A stretch of DNA of 64,000 nucleotides from Cupriavidus cauae (GCF_008632125.1 NZ_VWRN01000002.1:37466-101465); one strand, 5' to 3'. Positions 49,027-59,843 are shown, counted from the first letter of the stretch. Program-made: numbers and translations. The notes: a model not told the origin generated them from the sequence alone.

Positions 49027-51327
49027 TCAGAACGCGGTACCGATCTGGAACTGGAAGCGCTGGGTGCGGTCGCCCTCTTCGCGCTTGAGCGGGAAGCCCA
49101 CGCTGACCTTCAGCGGACCGATCGGCGACAGCCACGACAGGCCGAGGCCGGTCGAATACCGCAGATCGCTGAAGCGCGGCGCCTCGCCTTCCTGGTACAC
49201 GTTACCGAAATCAAAGAACGTAAAGAGCCGCAGCGTGCGGTCCACGCCGGAGCCCGGCAGCGGGAAGATGAATTCGACGTTGCCGATCACCTTCGAGGCA
49301 CCACCGATCGGGTTGCCGTTCTGGTCCTTCGGGCCCAGCGTGCTGGTCTGGTAGCCGCGCACCGAGCCGATACCGCCGGCGTAGAAGTACTTGAAGACCG
49401 GGAAGTCCTTGCCGGCGTAGCCGTGGCCGTAGGCGATCTCGCCGTTGAACGCCAGCGTGAAGGCCTTCGACAGCGGATAGTAGTACTGCTGCTGCAGCGT
49501 GGCGCGGTAGTACTGCGTATCGCCGATGCCGGGCAGGCCGACTTCGAGGTTGGCCTGCGTGTACGGACCCTTGGTCGGGATCAGCGCGCTGTCGCGGCGA
49601 TCGCGTGCCCAGCCGATCGTGAACGGGAAGTTGTTGGTGACGTCGCCGTTCTCGCGTACCCAGCGCTGGTACTGGATCGGCGTGTTGTTCGACACCGTCA
49701 GTTCGGTCCGCTCGTAGCCGATGCCGAAGAACACCGTGTCGTTCTCCGAGAACGGCACGCCGAACTTGAAGCCGCCGCCGGTCGACACGATGCGGTAGTC
49801 CTGGTCGCCGATGTAGTACAGCGGGCGCGAGGTCCGGTAGTAGATGTCGGTGGAGCGGCTGATGCCGTCGACGGTGAAATACGGGTCGTACTGCGTCAGG
49901 GCAATCGTGCGGAACGACTTCGCGGTGTTGACGTCCAGGCCCAGGCTGGTACCCGAACCGAACACGTTGTCCTGGCGCAGGCCGGCCTGCAGCACGAGCT
50001 TGTCGGTCGACGAGAAGCCCATGCCCAGGCTGATCTGGCCGGTCGGCTTCTCGGTGACGTTGACGTTCACATCGACCTGGTCGGGCGCGCCCGGCACGTC
50101 CTCGGTGGTGATGTTGGTGTCGGTGAAGTAGCCGGTGCGGTTGATGCGGGCCTGCGATTGCGTCAGCTTCTCGCTGTCGAACCACGAGCTTTCCATCTGG
50201 CGCATCTCGCGGCGCACCACCTCGTCGCGGGTCTTGCTGTTGCCGACCACGTTGACGCGGCGCACGTAGACGCGGCGACCCGGGTCGACCATCAGCGTCA
50301 GCGCGACCTCGCGCTTCTCGCGGTCGATCTGCGGCTGCGGATTGATGGTGGTGAACGCATAGCCGTAGGTGCCCATCAGGTCGGTGATGGCCTTGGTGCT
50401 CTGCGTCAGCTTTTCCGACGAGAAGATGTCGCCCTTCTTCAGGGTCAGCAGCTTCTCCATTTCTTCCTGCTTGCCGAGCAGCTCGCCGGCGAGGCGGATG
50501 TCGGACACCTTGTACTGGTCGCCTTCCTTGATGTTCAGCGTCAGGTAGATGTCCTTCTTGTCCGGCGTGATCGACACCTGGGTCGATTCGATCGCGAACT
50601 CGAGATAGCCGCGGTTCAGGTAGAACGAGCGCAGCGCCTCCAGGTCGGCCGTCAGCTTCTGCTTCGAGTACAGGTCGTTCTTGGTGTACCAGGACAGCCA
50701 GTTCGGCGTGGACAGCTGCATCTCGTCGCGCAGCGTGCCTTCCTTGAAGGCCTTGTTGCCGACGATATTGATCTGCCGGATCTTGGCGATCGGGCCTTCG
50801 TCGACGTTGAACACGACGGAGACGCGGTTGCGGTCCACCGGCGTGATCGTGGTCTGCACCTCGGCCGCGTAGTAGCCGCGCGCGACGTACTGGCGCTTCA
50901 GTTCCTGCTCGGCCTTGTCGATCAGCGCGCGGTCGTAGTAGCGCGCCTCGGCCACGCCGACGGCTCGCAGCGAACGGCGCAGCGTGTCCTTGTCGAATTC
51001 CTTGATGCCGACGAACTCGAGCTGCGAGATGGCCGGGCGTTCCTCGACGTGGACGACCAGCACGCCATCCTCGGCGCGGATCTGCACGTCCTTGAAGAAG
51101 CCGGTGTTGTAGAGCGCGCGGATCGCGTCGGCGCCCTTGTCGTCGGTGAAGGTCTCGCCTACCTTGACTGGCAGATAGCCGAAGACCGTGCCGGGTTCTA
51201 CCCGCTGCAGACCTTCAACCCGAATATCCCTGACCACAAACGGATCCGCGGCCCAGCCCGCCGGTGCCCAGGCCGCGATGATGGCACTCGCCAGCATGCT
51301 AAGCGAGATGCGCTTATGTCTGATCAA
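49027..51327 (-). CDS. bamA: Outer-membrane protein assembly factor BamA
   Basis: A 766-residue Omp85 protein that inserts beta-barrels into the outer membrane. The best start is TTG 51327, with GAGGGG seven bases upstream, giving the signal peptide [20 protein letters not shown] ending GWA. An ATG at 51351 lacks a ribosome site. Five POTRA domains follow (first one [20 protein letters not shown]; the third and fourth near [18 protein letters not shown] and [20 protein letters not shown]). The barrel starts at [20 protein letters not shown] and carries the loop-6 motif [11 protein letters not shown]. The end is aromatic (FQFQIGTAF). Confidence 0.95.
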   Translation of the reverse strand: MIRHKRISLSMLASAIIAAWAPAGWAADPFVVRDIRVEGLQRVEPGTVFGYLPVKVGETFTDDKGADAIRALYNTGFFKDVQIRAEDGVLVVHVEERPAISQLEFVGIKEFDKDTLRRSLRAVGVAEARYYDRALIDKAEQELKRQYVARGYYAAEVQTTITPVDRNRVSVVFNVDEGPIAKIRQINIVGNKAFKEGTLRDEMQLSTPNWLSWYTKNDLYSKQKLTADLEALRSFYLNRGYLEFAIESTQVSITPDKKDIYLTLNIKEGDQYKVSDIRLAGELLGKQEEMEKLLTLKKGDIFSSEKLTQSTKAITDLMGTYGYAFTTINPQPQIDREKREVALTLMVDPGRRVYVRRVNVVGNSKTRDEVVRREMRQMESSWFDSEKLTQSQARINRTGYFTDTNITTEDVPGAPDQVDVNVNVTEKPTGQISLGMGFSSTDKLVLQAGLRQDNVFGSGTSLGLDVNTAKSFRTIALTQYDPYFTVDGISRSTDIYYRTSRPLYYIGDQDYRIVSTGGGFKFGVPFSENDTVFFGIGYERTELTVSNNTPIQYQRWVRENGDVTNNFPFTIGWARDRRDSALIPTKGPYTQANLEVGLPGIGDTQYYRATLQQQYYYPLSKAFTLAFNGEIAYGHGYAGKDFPVFKYFYAGGIGSVRGYQTSTLGPKDQNGNPIGGASKVIGNVEFIFPLPGSGVDRTLRLFTFFDFGNVYQEGEAPRFSDLRYSTGLGLSWLSPIGPLKVSVGFPLKREEGDRTQRFQFQIGTAF

Positions 51328-51334
51328 TCTTGAT

Positions 51335-51340
51335 CCCCTC
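51335..51340 (-). promoter_or_regulatory. Ribosome binding site deciding the TTG start of bamA
   Basis: CCCCTC on the + strand reads GAGGGG on the minus strand, seven bases before TTG 51327. Confidence 0.65.
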
Positions 51341-51457
51341 TTTGATTCCATGCAGGATTGGGCTCTGATGCTTCGCCGGGCGGCCTCGCGACGAGGTCCG
51401 CAACGGTACGCCGTGGCCGGTGCCACAGCACGCCGCTACGTCGTTGCGCACCGGATT

Positions 51458-52861
51458 CTAGCTGCGCGCGAGAAACAGGCGGCTGACGTCGTTGAACAAG
51501 GCGAGCGAAGTCAGGAGCAAGATGCAGGCAATGCCGACCTTCTGCAGCACAGCCTGCCAGTGGTCTGGAACGGGCCTGCCAGTCAAAAATTCAACGCAAT
51601 AATACAGCAAATGCCCCCCGTCCAATACCGGAATGGGTAACAAATTCAATACGCCGAGGCTGACGCTGACCAGCGCCAGGAAGCCGACGAACGGTTGCCA
51701 GCCGAGGTTCGCGGCCTTGCCCGCGTAGTCGGCGACGGTCAGCGGACCGCTGAGGTTCTGCAGCGAAGCCTGGCCGATCAGCATGCGGCCGAGCAGCTTC
51801 AGCGACAGCACGCTGGTGTCCCACACCTGCTGTCCGGCACGGACCAGCGCCTGCAGCGGGGCATCGCGCACGGTCTCCATCTGCACCGCCTGCGCCAGCG
51901 CGGCGCCGAGCTTGCCGGCCGTGGCGGCCTTGCTGCCGCCCTCGCCCGGCCCTTCGCCGTCGGCCGGCACCGCGTCGACCTTGACCGGCACCTGCAGCGT
52001 CCGGCCTTCGCGTTCGATCGACAGCGTCGCCTGCGCGCCCGGATTCGCGCGCACCGCGCGGATCAGCTGATCGGCCTGGCGGATGGGCTCGCCCTGCCAC
52101 GCCAGCACGCGGTCGCCGGCGCGCAGGCCCGCGCGTTCGGCGGCCGAATCGGGCAACACCTCCCTGATCGTCACCGGCCCGCCCTTGAGCGCGAGCCCCA
52201 GCGTGGCCAGCGGATCGCGCTGCGGATCGCCGCCGGTATTGGGCAGCCGCGCAATGGTCAGGTCGCGCTCGGCGCCGTCGGCCCCGCGCACGCGCAGCAC
52301 CGCGCCGGCACCGTCGAAGCCCTGCGCCATCACGGCCATGCGCAGATCGTTCCACGAGCGCACCGTCTCGGTCTCGTCGTTGGCGCTCAGCGCGAGCACG
52401 CGGTCGCCGTCGCGCACGCCCGCCTGCGCCGCAGCCGTACCGGCGACCGGAGCGGCCAGCACCGGCGCGGGCTCCTGCATGCCGCCGGCGAACAGCGTGA
52501 AATACAGCACGATCGCCAGCAGGAAATTGGCGACCGGCCCGGCCGCGACGATGGCGATGCGCTTGCCGACCGGCTGCCGGTTGAAGGCGCGCGGCAGGTC
52601 GGCCGGATCGAAGGGAGGATCGCGCTCGGGATCGCGTTCGCGCTCGTCGAGCATCTTGACGTAGCCGCCCAGTGGAATCGCCGCCAGCGTCCATTCGGTG
52701 CGGTCGCGATGGCGCGAGACCCAGCGCAGCAGCGGACGGCCGAAGCCGATCGAGAAACGCAGCACCTTGACGCCGCAGGCGCGCGCGGCCAGGTAGTGGC
52801 CCATCTCGTGCACGTAGATCAGGATGCCGAGCGCAACGATGAAGGCGAGGATGGTCTGCAT
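51458..52861 (-). CDS. rseP: RIP metalloprotease RseP (site-2 protease)
   Basis: A 467-residue intramembrane zinc protease that cleaves the anti-sigma factor in the envelope stress response. The zinc motif HEMGH lies in the first helix (ILIYVHEMGHYLAARACGVK). Two PDZ domains fill the periplasmic part (AQAGVRDGDRVLALSAND; AERAGLRAGDRVLAWQGEP). The third zinc ligand and last helices are in LLPIPVLDGGHLLYY. The start MQTILAFIVALGILIYVHEM is standard. It is next to dxr (14 bp) and precedes bamA, which it helps protect in stress. Confidence 0.95.
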   Translation of the reverse strand: MQTILAFIVALGILIYVHEMGHYLAARACGVKVLRFSIGFGRPLLRWVSRHRDRTEWTLAAIPLGGYVKMLDERERDPERDPPFDPADLPRAFNRQPVGKRIAIVAAGPVANFLLAIVLYFTLFAGGMQEPAPVLAAPVAGTAAAQAGVRDGDRVLALSANDETETVRSWNDLRMAVMAQGFDGAGAVLRVRGADGAERDLTIARLPNTGGDPQRDPLATLGLALKGGPVTIREVLPDSAAERAGLRAGDRVLAWQGEPIRQADQLIRAVRANPGAQATLSIEREGRTLQVPVKVDAVPADGEGPGEGGSKAATAGKLGAALAQAVQMETVRDAPLQALVRAGQQVWDTSVLSLKLLGRMLIGQASLQNLSGPLTVADYAGKAANLGWQPFVGFLALVSVSLGVLNLLPIPVLDGGHLLYYCVEFLTGRPVPDHWQAVLQKVGIACILLLTSLALFNDVSRLFLARS

Positions 52862-52875
52862 GGCGGCGGTCCGGT

Positions 52876-54174
52876 TCAGCTCGGCGTGGCCGCGCCGGCG
52901 TTGGTGCCCGCGTTGTTGCCGGCGTTGTTGCCCGCGTTGTTGCCGGCGTTGTTGCCAGCGCTGGTGCCGACGTTGGCACCCGCCCTCGCGCCGGCACTTG
53001 CCCGCCCGCCCGCCTGCACCAGCGTCCGGGCCAGCGCGCGGGCCTGCTGGTCGGCCTGCAGCACGGCGTCGAGCGAATCGGCCGCATGGCGCGGTCCCTG
53101 CTCGAGCACCCGCGCGACAACGCCGGCGATATCGGTGAAGCGGATCGCGCCCTGCAGGAAGCTGTCGACCGCGATCTCGTTGGCGGCGTTCAGCACCGCC
53201 GGTGCCACGCCGCCGGCGCGCAGCGCATCGAAGGCCAGCGCCAGGCACGGGAAGCGCTGCAGGTCCGGCGTCTCGAAGGCCAGCGTGCCGGCCGCGACGA
53301 GGTCCAGCGGCGAGACGCCGGCGTCGATGCGCTCGGGATAGGCCAGCCCATAGGCGATCGGCGTGCGCATGTCGGGGTTGCCCAGCTGCGCCAGCACCGA
53401 GCCGTCGGCGTACGCGACCATCGAATGGACGATGCTCTGCGGGTGGATCAGCACCTCGATGCGCTCGGCCGGCGCGCCGAACAGCCAGTGGGCCTCGATC
53501 ACCTCGAGGCCCTTGTTCATCATCGTCGCCGAATCGACCGAGATCTTGCGCCCCATCACCCAGTTCGGATGGGCGCAGGCCTCGTCGGGGGAAATGTCGT
53601 GCAGCGAGGCCGGATCGCGCGTGCGGAACGGCCCGCCCGAGGCGGTCAGCACCACGCGGGCGACGCCGGCCCGATAGCGCGGATCGTCGAACGGCAGGCA
53701 CTGGAAGATCGCGTTGTGCTCGCTGTCGATCGGCAGCAGCGTCGCGCCGTGCTCGCGCACTGCGTCCATGAAGATGGCGCCGGACATCACCAGCGCCTCC
53801 TTGTTGGCCAGCAGCACGCGCTTGCCGGCCCGCGCCGCGGCCAGCGTCGGCCGCAGCCCGGCGGCGCCGACGATGGCGGCCATCACGGTATCGGCCTCGC
53901 CATCGGCGGCGACCTCGGCCAGCGCCGCGTCGCCGTGCAGCACCTCGGTGCCCACGCCGGCCACGCGCAGCCGCTCGCGCAGTTCGGCCGCCGCGCTCTC
54001 GCTGCCGACCACCGCCCGCGCCGGGCGGAACTCGGCGCAGCGATCGGCCAGCTTGTCGATCTGGCGATGCGCCGTCAGCGCATGCACGGCGTAGCGCTCG
54101 GGATGGCGCCGGATCACGTCCAGCGTGCTGTCGCCGATCGAGCCGGTGGCGCCTAGGACGGTAATGCGACGCAT
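52876..54174 (-). CDS. dxr: 1-deoxy-D-xylulose-5-phosphate reductoisomerase with repetitive C-terminal tail
   Basis: A 432-residue NADPH enzyme that makes 2-C-methylerythritol 4-phosphate, the committed step of non-mevalonate isoprenoid synthesis. The NADPH site is [20 protein letters not shown]. The metal and substrate residues lie in [16 protein letters not shown] and [14 protein letters not shown], with the flexible loop near [20 protein letters not shown]. The family is about 390-400 residues. Here the last 35 are a low-complexity tail ([19 protein letters not shown]) encoded by seven 12-bp repeats. The catalytic core is complete. Confidence 0.95.
   Translation of the reverse strand: MRRITVLGATGSIGDSTLDVIRRHPERYAVHALTAHRQIDKLADRCAEFRPARAVVGSESAAAELRERLRVAGVGTEVLHGDAALAEVAADGEADTVMAAIVGAAGLRPTLAAARAGKRVLLANKEALVMSGAIFMDAVREHGATLLPIDSEHNAIFQCLPFDDPRYRAGVARVVLTASGGPFRTRDPASLHDISPDEACAHPNWVMGRKISVDSATMMNKGLEVIEAHWLFGAPAERIEVLIHPQSIVHSMVAYADGSVLAQLGNPDMRTPIAYGLAYPERIDAGVSPLDLVAAGTLAFETPDLQRFPCLALAFDALRAGGVAPAVLNAANEIAVDSFLQGAIRFTDIAGVVARVLEQGPRHAADSLDAVLQADQQARALARTLVQAGGRASAGARAGANVGTSAGNNAGNNAGNNAGNNAGTNAGAATPS
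52898..52981 (-). repeat. Seven 12-bp tandem repeats encoding the DXR tail
   Basis: Units of GCGTTGTTGCCG type (+ strand) run from 52898 to 52981, with the central four (52910-52957) nearly identical. They code in frame for (NNAG)-type residues, and copy-number change would only lengthen or shorten the tail. Confidence 0.9.
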
Positions 54175-54193
54175 GAAAGAGGCCTGGGGAAAA

Positions 54194-55015
54194 TCAGAGA
54201 TACAGGATCAGCAGCGCGGCCAGCGGCAGCACCGGCAGCAGCGCGTCGATGCGGTCGAGCACGCCGCCGTGGCCGGGCAGCAGCCGGCTGCTGTCCTTCT
54301 TGCCGACCTGCCGCTTGAGCAGCGATTCGAACAGGTCGCCCACCACGCTGGCGATCACCATCAGCGTGGTCAGCAGCGCCACCACCAGCAGGCCGTTGCG
54401 GTCGGCCACACGATCGAACCAGGTCGGCGCGAAGGCGTGGGTGGCCGCCAGCGACAGCGCCACGGCGAGCGCGAACAGCCAGCCGCCGATCGCGCCCTCC
54501 CACGACTTGCCGGGGCTGATCGACGGTGCCAGCTTGCGGCGGCCGATCGCCTTGCCGACGAAATAGGCGCCGATATCGGCGGCCCAGACCAGCGCCGCGG
54601 CCGACAGCAGCACGCCCACGCCGAGGCCGCGCAGCAGCATCGCGGCATGGCCGAAGGCGGGCAGGATCACCAGGCCGACCAGGCCGGCAACGATCGCGAA
54701 GGCCGGCGTGGCCTTGCGCACGCCGCGCGCCAGCAGCACGATGGCGACGCCCCAGGCGACCACCGCGGCCTGCATCAGCCACAGCATGGCGCCGCGCGCG
54801 GGCAGGTCATGCCAGGCGATCATCGCGACCACGCAGGCGATCGCGTAGATCCACGGACCCGCGCCGCGCAGGCCGAGCAGGCGGCCGAATTCCCAGGCGG
54901 CCAGCGCCACGATCACCGCCATCAGGCCGGCCAGCGCCGCGGGCGGCGCCAGGAACAGGATCGGCAGGATCAGCAGCAACAGGCACAGGGCGGTGATGAC
55001 ACGGGTAAGAAGCAT
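54194..55015 (-). CDS. cdsA: Phosphatidate cytidylyltransferase
   Basis: A 273-residue integral membrane enzyme that makes CDP-diacylglycerol from phosphatidate and CTP, feeding all membrane phospholipids. About eight hydrophobic helices are visible. The family signature is in the C-terminal half: [19 protein letters not shown], then [20 protein letters not shown] and [16 protein letters not shown]. It starts with [20 protein letters not shown]. It follows uppS by 44 bp and precedes dxr by 19 bp. Confidence 0.95.
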   Translation of the reverse strand: MLLTRVITALCLLLLILPILFLAPPAALAGLMAVIVALAAWEFGRLLGLRGAGPWIYAIACVVAMIAWHDLPARGAMLWLMQAAVVAWGVAIVLLARGVRKATPAFAIVAGLVGLVILPAFGHAAMLLRGLGVGVLLSAAALVWAADIGAYFVGKAIGRRKLAPSISPGKSWEGAIGGWLFALAVALSLAATHAFAPTWFDRVADRNGLLVVALLTTLMVIASVVGDLFESLLKRQVGKKDSSRLLPGHGGVLDRIDALLPVLPLAALLILYL

Positions 55016-55059
55016 GCGCTGCGAGTCCCGGTTGGTTCGATGGCGAGCGGCCGGCCCGC

Positions 55060-55830
55060 TCAGGCGGTGCCGGACAGCCCGGACGGCGCCACGACCTGCG
55101 CGCTGGTGCGGCCGAAACGCCGTTCGCGCTGCCGGTACGAGGCGAACGCCTTGTCCAGTTCGGCCGCGTCGAAGTCGGGCCAGAACACGTCGGTGAAATA
55201 GAGCTCGGAATAGGCCAGCTGCCACAGCAGGAAATTGCTGATGCGCTGTTCCCCGCCGGTGCGGATGAACAGGTCCGGCTCCGGCGCGTAGGCCATCGCC
55301 AGGTGCGGCGCCAGCGTCGATTCCTCGATCGTCGAGGGGTCGAGCATCGGCTGCTGCAGCAGCATCTTGCGCACCGCCTGCAGCAAGTCCCAGCGGCCGC
55401 CGTAATTGGCGGCGATGGTCACCGTCAGGCCGGTATTGCCCGCGGTGCGGCGCTCGGCGTCGGCGATCAGCTGCTGGATGCGCGGGCTGAAGCGGCTCAG
55501 ATCGCCAACCACCTTCAGGCGGATATTGTTGGCGTGCATCTTCACCACCTCGCGCCGCAGCGACATCATGAACAGCCGCATCAGGAAGGTGACCTCGTCG
55601 GCCGGCCGCCGCCAGTTTTCGGAACTGAAGGCGAACAGCGTCAGGTACTTGACCCCTCGCACCGCGCACGCCTCCACCACGGTACGTACCGCATCCAGGC
55701 CGCGGCTATGGCCGGCGACCCGCGGCAGATGCCGCTGCGTGGCCCAGCGCCCGTTGCCATCCATGATGATGGCGACGTGGGCCGGTACGTAACCGGTTTC
55801 GGGGATGGCGAGTGTGGAACTGATGTGCAT
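55060..55830 (-). CDS. uppS: Isoprenyl (undecaprenyl) diphosphate synthase
   Basis: A 256-residue cis-prenyltransferase that builds the lipid carrier for peptidoglycan and O-antigen. The ATG at 55830 fits the family length. The substrate loop is [20 protein letters not shown] with the catalytic Asp, then [15 protein letters not shown], and the second diphosphate site [20 protein letters not shown] with [14 protein letters not shown]. It follows frr by 69 bp; dxr, the first enzyme of the isoprenoid precursor route, is two genes further on. Confidence 0.95.
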   Translation of the reverse strand: MHISSTLAIPETGYVPAHVAIIMDGNGRWATQRHLPRVAGHSRGLDAVRTVVEACAVRGVKYLTLFAFSSENWRRPADEVTFLMRLFMMSLRREVVKMHANNIRLKVVGDLSRFSPRIQQLIADAERRTAGNTGLTVTIAANYGGRWDLLQAVRKMLLQQPMLDPSTIEESTLAPHLAMAYAPEPDLFIRTGGEQRISNFLLWQLAYSELYFTDVFWPDFDAAELDKAFASYRQRERRFGRTSAQVVAPSGLSGTA

Positions 55831-55899
55831 GGTGGTGGACGGGTCCCCGACGGCGTCGCCGCGCCAGCCCACGGCGGGACTGGCGAGCGGCGCCGCGGC

Positions 55900-56460
55900 T
55901 CAGACCGTCATGATCTCCTTGTCCTTCTCGGCGACCAGCTTGTCGATCTCGGCGACATAGCGGTCGGTCAGCTTCTGCACCTCGTCCTGGCCGCGACGCT
56001 CGTCGTCTTCCGAGATGCTCTTGTCCTTGACCAGCTTCTTGAACTGTTCGTTCGCGTCGCGGCGCAGATTGCGCACCGCCACCTTGGCGCTCTCGCCCTC
56101 GCCCTTGACGACCTTGGTCAGCTCCTTGCGGCGCTCCTCGGTCAGCGGCGGCATCGGCACGCGGATGACCTCGCCCATGGTGGCGGGGTTCAGGCCCAGG
56201 TCGGCGTCGCGGATGGCCTTCTCGATCGCGCCGACCATCTTCTTTTCCCACGGCTGCACGCTGATGGTGCGGGCATCGGCCAGGCCGATATTGGCGACCT
56301 GGCTGATGGGCACCGGCGAACCGTAGTATTCGACCTGGACATGGTCGAGCAGACCGGTGTGGGCACGACCCGTGCGGATCTTGGCCAGATCGGCCTTGAA
56401 CGCTTCGATGGTCTTCTGCATCTTCTGCTCGGCGCTCTTCTTGATGTCGGCGACGCTCAT
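55900..56460 (-). CDS. frr: Ribosome recycling factor
   Basis: A 186-residue protein that splits post-termination ribosomes together with EF-G. The start ATG 56460 has GGAGG five bases upstream and gives the standard length; an adjacent ATG at 56463 is too close to that site. Three-helix domain I contains [20 protein letters not shown], and domain [22 protein letters not shown]. The signature [19 protein letters not shown] and [15 protein letters not shown] are present. It follows pyrH. Confidence 0.97.
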   Translation of the reverse strand: MSVADIKKSAEQKMQKTIEAFKADLAKIRTGRAHTGLLDHVQVEYYGSPVPISQVANIGLADARTISVQPWEKKMVGAIEKAIRDADLGLNPATMGEVIRVPMPPLTEERRKELTKVVKGEGESAKVAVRNLRRDANEQFKKLVKDKSISEDDERRGQDEVQKLTDRYVAEIDKLVAEKDKEIMTV

Positions 56461-56570
56461 CATAACCTCCGGAAAACTGGCTGCCATGACCCCGGCGGGC
56501 GGGGCCGAAAACGAATCATTCTACTCTGTGCCGTTGCGTGCGCCACCTCGCGGCGGCCCCGCACGGCGGC

Positions 56571-57281
56571 TCAAACGTGGACCAGCGTACCCTCGTCCTC
56601 GCCCAGGATCACGCGCTTGAGCGCGCCCGGCTTGACGATCGAGAACACCTTGATCGGCAGCTTCTGGTCGCGGCACAGCGCGAAGGCGGTGGCGTCCATC
56701 ACCTGCAGATTGCGGGAGATCGCCTCGTCGAAGCTGATCGTGGTGTAGCGCGTGGCGCTGGGATCCTTCTTCGGATCGGCGGTATAGACGCCGTCGACCT
56801 TGGTGGCCTTGAGCACCACCTCGGCGCCGATCTCGGAGCCGCGCAGCGCGGCCGCGGTATCGGTGGTGAAGAACGGGTTGCCGGTGCCGGCGGCGAAGAT
56901 CACCACCTTGCCCTCTTCCAGCTGGCGGATCGCGCGGGGGCGGATATAGGGCTCCACCACCTGGTCCATGCGCAGCGCCGATTGGACCCGGCCCTCGATA
57001 TTGGCGTGCCGCATCGCGTCCTGCAGCGCCAGCGCGTTCATCATCGTGGCCAGCATGCCCATGTAGTCGGCGGTCGCGCGGTCCATGCCGGCGGCGCCGC
57101 CGGCGACGCCGCGGAAGATGTTGCCGCCCCCGATCACCACTGCCACCTGCACGCCGAGCTTCACGATCTCGGCAATATCATTGACCATGCCTTCGATCGT
57201 GGACCGGTTGATGCCGAAGGCATCGTCGCCCATCAGGGCCTCACCGGACAGTTTCAGAAGGACGCGCTTGTAGGCTGGCAT
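56571..57281 (-). CDS. pyrH: UMP kinase
   Basis: A 236-residue enzyme of the amino-acid-kinase fold that phosphorylates UMP. Key segments are [50 protein letters not shown] and [20 protein letters not shown]. The start ATG 57281 gives the standard MPAYKRVLL beginning. It is regulated by GTP and UTP in the family. It is separated from tsf by 318 bp holding a strong hairpin, and is followed by frr. Confidence 0.97.
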   Translation of the reverse strand: MPAYKRVLLKLSGEALMGDDAFGINRSTIEGMVNDIAEIVKLGVQVAVVIGGGNIFRGVAGGAAGMDRATADYMGMLATMMNALALQDAMRHANIEGRVQSALRMDQVVEPYIRPRAIRQLEEGKVVIFAAGTGNPFFTTDTAAALRGSEIGAEVVLKATKVDGVYTADPKKDPSATRYTTISFDEAISRNLQVMDATAFALCRDQKLPIKVFSIVKPGALKRVILGEDEGTLVHV

Positions 57282-57599
57282 ATTCACCCTCGGGCTGGTT
57301 CGAGTCTTCGATCTGGGCCTTGCCCCGGAGGGCGGATGCCGCCGGGACCAAGCCGGCTTTCCCCGTGGCCCGGGCGCGTCGGCAGGCCCGAAGGGGCGAT
57401 GCCAGTCAAAACGGGCGACGGGGAAAACGGGCTCCGCGGCCGGCTTCGAGACCGACGCGCTGGACGCATGCGCCGGCCGTTCGGGCGGCACGCGCCATTG
57501 TTCTCTCTTCTTGTGCCGAGGGGCACCTCGCGGTGCCCCTCGGGATTATACGGCGGGCCGTCATGGCGCCAGACCGGCGCCTGCCTCCCGCCCGGGATA
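57282..57599. other. 318-bp gap between tsf and pyrH
   Basis: Non-coding region holding the hairpin at 57516-57543 and, just upstream of it on the minus strand, a TATAAT (+ strand ATTATA about 57545-57550) that may start a second pyrH transcript. The rest (57282-57515) shows no signal I can identify. Confidence 0.4.
57516..57543 (-). terminator. Strong hairpin between tsf and pyrH
   Basis: CCGAGGGGCACC (57516-57527) and GGTGCCCCTCGG (57532-57543) pair perfectly over 12 bp with a TCGC loop, 57 bp after the tsf stop. There is no T-run, so it may be a partial terminator or an mRNA processing and stability element. Confidence 0.5.
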
Positions 57600-58478
57600 T
57601 CAGCCCTTCTGCGCGGCGGCGACCTGCGCGGCCACTTCGGCAGCGAAGTCGTCCTGGCGCTTCTCGATGCCCTCGCCGACCACGTACAGCGTGAAGCCCT
57701 TGACCGTGGTGTTGGCGGCCTTGAGCATCTGTTCGACGGTCTGCTTGTCGTTCTTCACGAACGGCTGGTTCAGCAGCGAGACTTCCTTCAGGTACTTCTG
57801 CACCGAGCCTTCCACCATCTTGGCGGTGATATCGGCCGGCTTGCCCGACTCGGCAGCCTTCTGCTCGGCGATGCTGCGCTCCTTGGCGATCAGATCGGCC
57901 GGCACGTCGGCCGAAGACAGCGCCACCGGCTTCATCGCGGCGATGTGCATGGCGACGTCCTTGGCGGCGACTTCATCGCCGTCGAACTCGACCATCACGC
58001 CGATACGGGTGCCGTGCAGGTACGAGACCAGCTTGCCGCCGCCGGCATAGCGGGCGAAACGGCGGATCGTCATGTTCTCGCCGATCTTGCCGATCAGCGC
58101 CGCACGGACCTGGTCGACGGTCTGGCCGTCCAGCGGCAGCGCCGACAGCGCGGCCACGTCGGCCGGGTTCTGCTTGGCGACCAGCTCGGCGACCTTGGCC
58201 GAGAAGCCCAGGAAGTCGTCGTTCTTCGAGACGAAATCGGTCTCGCAGTTCAGTTCGACCAGCGCACCGGTGGTGCCGTCGATGAAGGCAGCGACCACGC
58301 CTTCGGCAGTCACGCGCGAAGCGGCCTTGCTGGCCTTGTTGCCCAGCTTGACGCGCAGCAGCTCCTCGGCCTTGGCCAGGTCGCCGTCGGCCTCGGTCAG
58401 GGCCTTCTTGCACTCCATCATCGGCGCGTCGGTCTTCGCGCGCAGTTCAGCCACCATGCTTGCGGTAATTGCCGCCAT
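57600..58478 (-). CDS. tsf: Translation elongation factor Ts
   Basis: A 292-residue guanine nucleotide exchange factor for EF-Tu. The start ([38 protein letters not shown]) is canonical, as are [15 protein letters not shown] and the core helices. GGAG is seven bases before ATG 58478. It is separated from rpsB by a 303-bp region with a terminator-like hairpin, so its level can differ from that of S2. Confidence 0.97.
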   Translation of the reverse strand: MAAITASMVAELRAKTDAPMMECKKALTEADGDLAKAEELLRVKLGNKASKAASRVTAEGVVAAFIDGTTGALVELNCETDFVSKNDDFLGFSAKVAELVAKQNPADVAALSALPLDGQTVDQVRAALIGKIGENMTIRRFARYAGGGKLVSYLHGTRIGVMVEFDGDEVAAKDVAMHIAAMKPVALSSADVPADLIAKERSIAEQKAAESGKPADITAKMVEGSVQKYLKEVSLLNQPFVKNDKQTVEQMLKAANTTVKGFTLYVVGEGIEKRQDDFAAEVAAQVAAAQKG

Positions 58479-58662
58479 TTGTCACTCCTTGATTGGTTCA
58501 CGCCCCGCCCCGTTCCGCCGGACCTGGAAGTCCCGCGCCGCGGCCGGCCGCGTGGTGTTCAAAGACTCACCCGCCGTGATCGTAGCCACGCCGGATGACA
58601 ATCATTCCTGTCTGCTTGCTGCTTGCTGCCCGTTGCCGGGCGCGCGCGAACCGCGCGCATTC

Positions 58663-58694
58663 AAAAAAGGGGGCGTACCATGTCGCCCCCTTTT
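58663..58694 (-). terminator. Attenuator/terminator between rpsB and tsf
   Basis: AAAAGGGGGCG (58665-58675) and CGCCCCCTTTT (58684-58694) form an 11-bp stem with an 8-base loop. On the minus strand it is followed by six T (58668-58663). It lies in the 303-bp gap (58479-58781), whose remainder holds only short G+C-rich inverted stretches. Confidence 0.7.
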
Positions 58695-58781
58695 CTGGTG
58701 GTCGCGCGGCCGGCGATGCCGCCGCGCGCCACGGGTCCGTCAGGGCCGTCCGGGCCGTCCCGCCTGCAGGCGGGCCCGACC

Positions 58782-59525
58782 TCAGGCTTCCTCGACTTCG
58801 ACGAAGTCGTCGCTGCCGCGGACCGCTTCGACCACGTCCTGCACCGCGTTGGCGCGGCCTTCCAGGATCGCGTCGGCGACGCCGCGCACGTACAGCGCGA
58901 CTGCCTTGCTCGAGTCGTCGTTGCCCGGGATCACATAGTCGATGCCGTCCGGCGAGTGGTTGGTATCGACCACGCCGATCACCGGAATGCCCAGCTTGTT
59001 GGCTTCGGTCACGGCAATCTTGTGGTAGCCGACGTCGACCACGAAGATCGCGTCAGGGATGCCGCCCATGTCCTTGATGCCGCCGATCGACTTCTCGAGC
59101 TTTTCCATCTCGCGCTCGAACATCAGCGCTTCCTTCTTGCTCATGGTGTCCAGCGCGCCGGCTTCCTTGGCGGCTTCCATGTCCTTCAGGCGCTTGATCG
59201 AGATCTTGACCGTCTTGAAGTTGGTCAGCATGCCGCCGAGCCAGCGGGCGTCGACGTAGGGCATGCCGGCACGGCCCGCTTCCTCGGCCAGGATCTCGCG
59301 CGACTGGCGCTTGGTGCCGACGAACAGGATGGTGCCGCGATTCGCTGCCAGCTGACGCACATACTTCAGCGCGTCCTGGAACATCGGCAGCGTCTTTTCC
59401 AGGTTGATGATGTGGATCTTGTTGCGATGGCCGAAGATGAACGGGGCCATCTTGGGGTTCCAGAAGCGGGTCTGGTGGCCGAAGTGGCAACCGGCTTCCA
59501 GCATTTCACGCATGGTGACGGACAT
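58782..59525 (-). CDS. rpsB: 30S ribosomal protein S2
   Basis: A 247-residue small-subunit protein. [20 protein letters not shown], then [20 protein letters not shown] and [19 protein letters not shown] form the canonical start, with [38 protein letters not shown] and the acidic end [13 protein letters not shown] stands six to seven bases before ATG 59525. It leads the 16-gene minus-strand run through tsf, pyrH and frr. Its own leader is about 185 bases long and may carry S2 autoregulation, as known in other bacteria. Confidence 0.98.
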   Translation of the reverse strand: MSVTMREMLEAGCHFGHQTRFWNPKMAPFIFGHRNKIHIINLEKTLPMFQDALKYVRQLAANRGTILFVGTKRQSREILAEEAGRAGMPYVDARWLGGMLTNFKTVKISIKRLKDMEAAKEAGALDTMSKKEALMFEREMEKLEKSIGGIKDMGGIPDAIFVVDVGYHKIAVTEANKLGIPVIGVVDTNHSPDGIDYVIPGNDDSSKAVALYVRGVADAILEGRANAVQDVVEAVRGSDDFVEVEEA

Positions 59526-59669
59526 TGAATTCTCCAAAAGGGTTCGGTCTGAAGTCCGCCCCGACATTCCTGAACAGGAACACCCCGGATGGGCGGACTC
59601 GCGATTTCGCGGACGTGGCAGGCTGCGCCATCCCGCACCCGCCCGGACCGCCGTCGCGCATCTCCGAAA

Positions 59670-59683
59670 TCCTGACGTCAGGA
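59670..59683. promoter_or_regulatory. 14-bp palindrome in the rpsB leader
   Basis: TCCTGACGTCAGGA is a perfect palindrome inside the transcribed leader of rpsB, 28-41 bases after the probable transcription start. It could fold as a short hairpin or bind a protein. Confidence 0.45.
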
Positions 59684-59718
59684 CTCCGTGAAGCGAGGCG
59701 AAGCCAAGCGAGCCCGCG

Positions 59719-59747
59719 ATTGTAGCAACATCCCGGCCATCGCTCAA
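59719..59747 (-). promoter_or_regulatory. Promoter of rpsB
   Basis: On the minus strand TTGAGC (59747-59742) and TACAAT (59724-59719) are exactly 17 bp apart, and TG one base before the -10 makes it an extended element. It lies about 195 bp upstream of the rpsB ATG. Confidence 0.68.
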
Positions 59748-59837
59748 GCCCGCCCGACTTCGCCGATCCAGGAGGCACCTCCACGGTGCGGCGCCGGCTT
59801 CTCGCCGCCGCGGGGTGCGGCGGGCCCCCGATGGTGC

Positions 59838-59843
59838 GATAAT
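59838..59843 (+). promoter_or_regulatory. -10 element of map
   Basis: GATAAT preceded by TGC (TG-N extended form) would start the map transcript near 59850, leaving a leader of about 64 bases that includes the hairpin below. No good -35 is present. The gap between rpsB and map (59526-59913) thus carries both divergent promoters and leaders. Confidence 0.5.
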
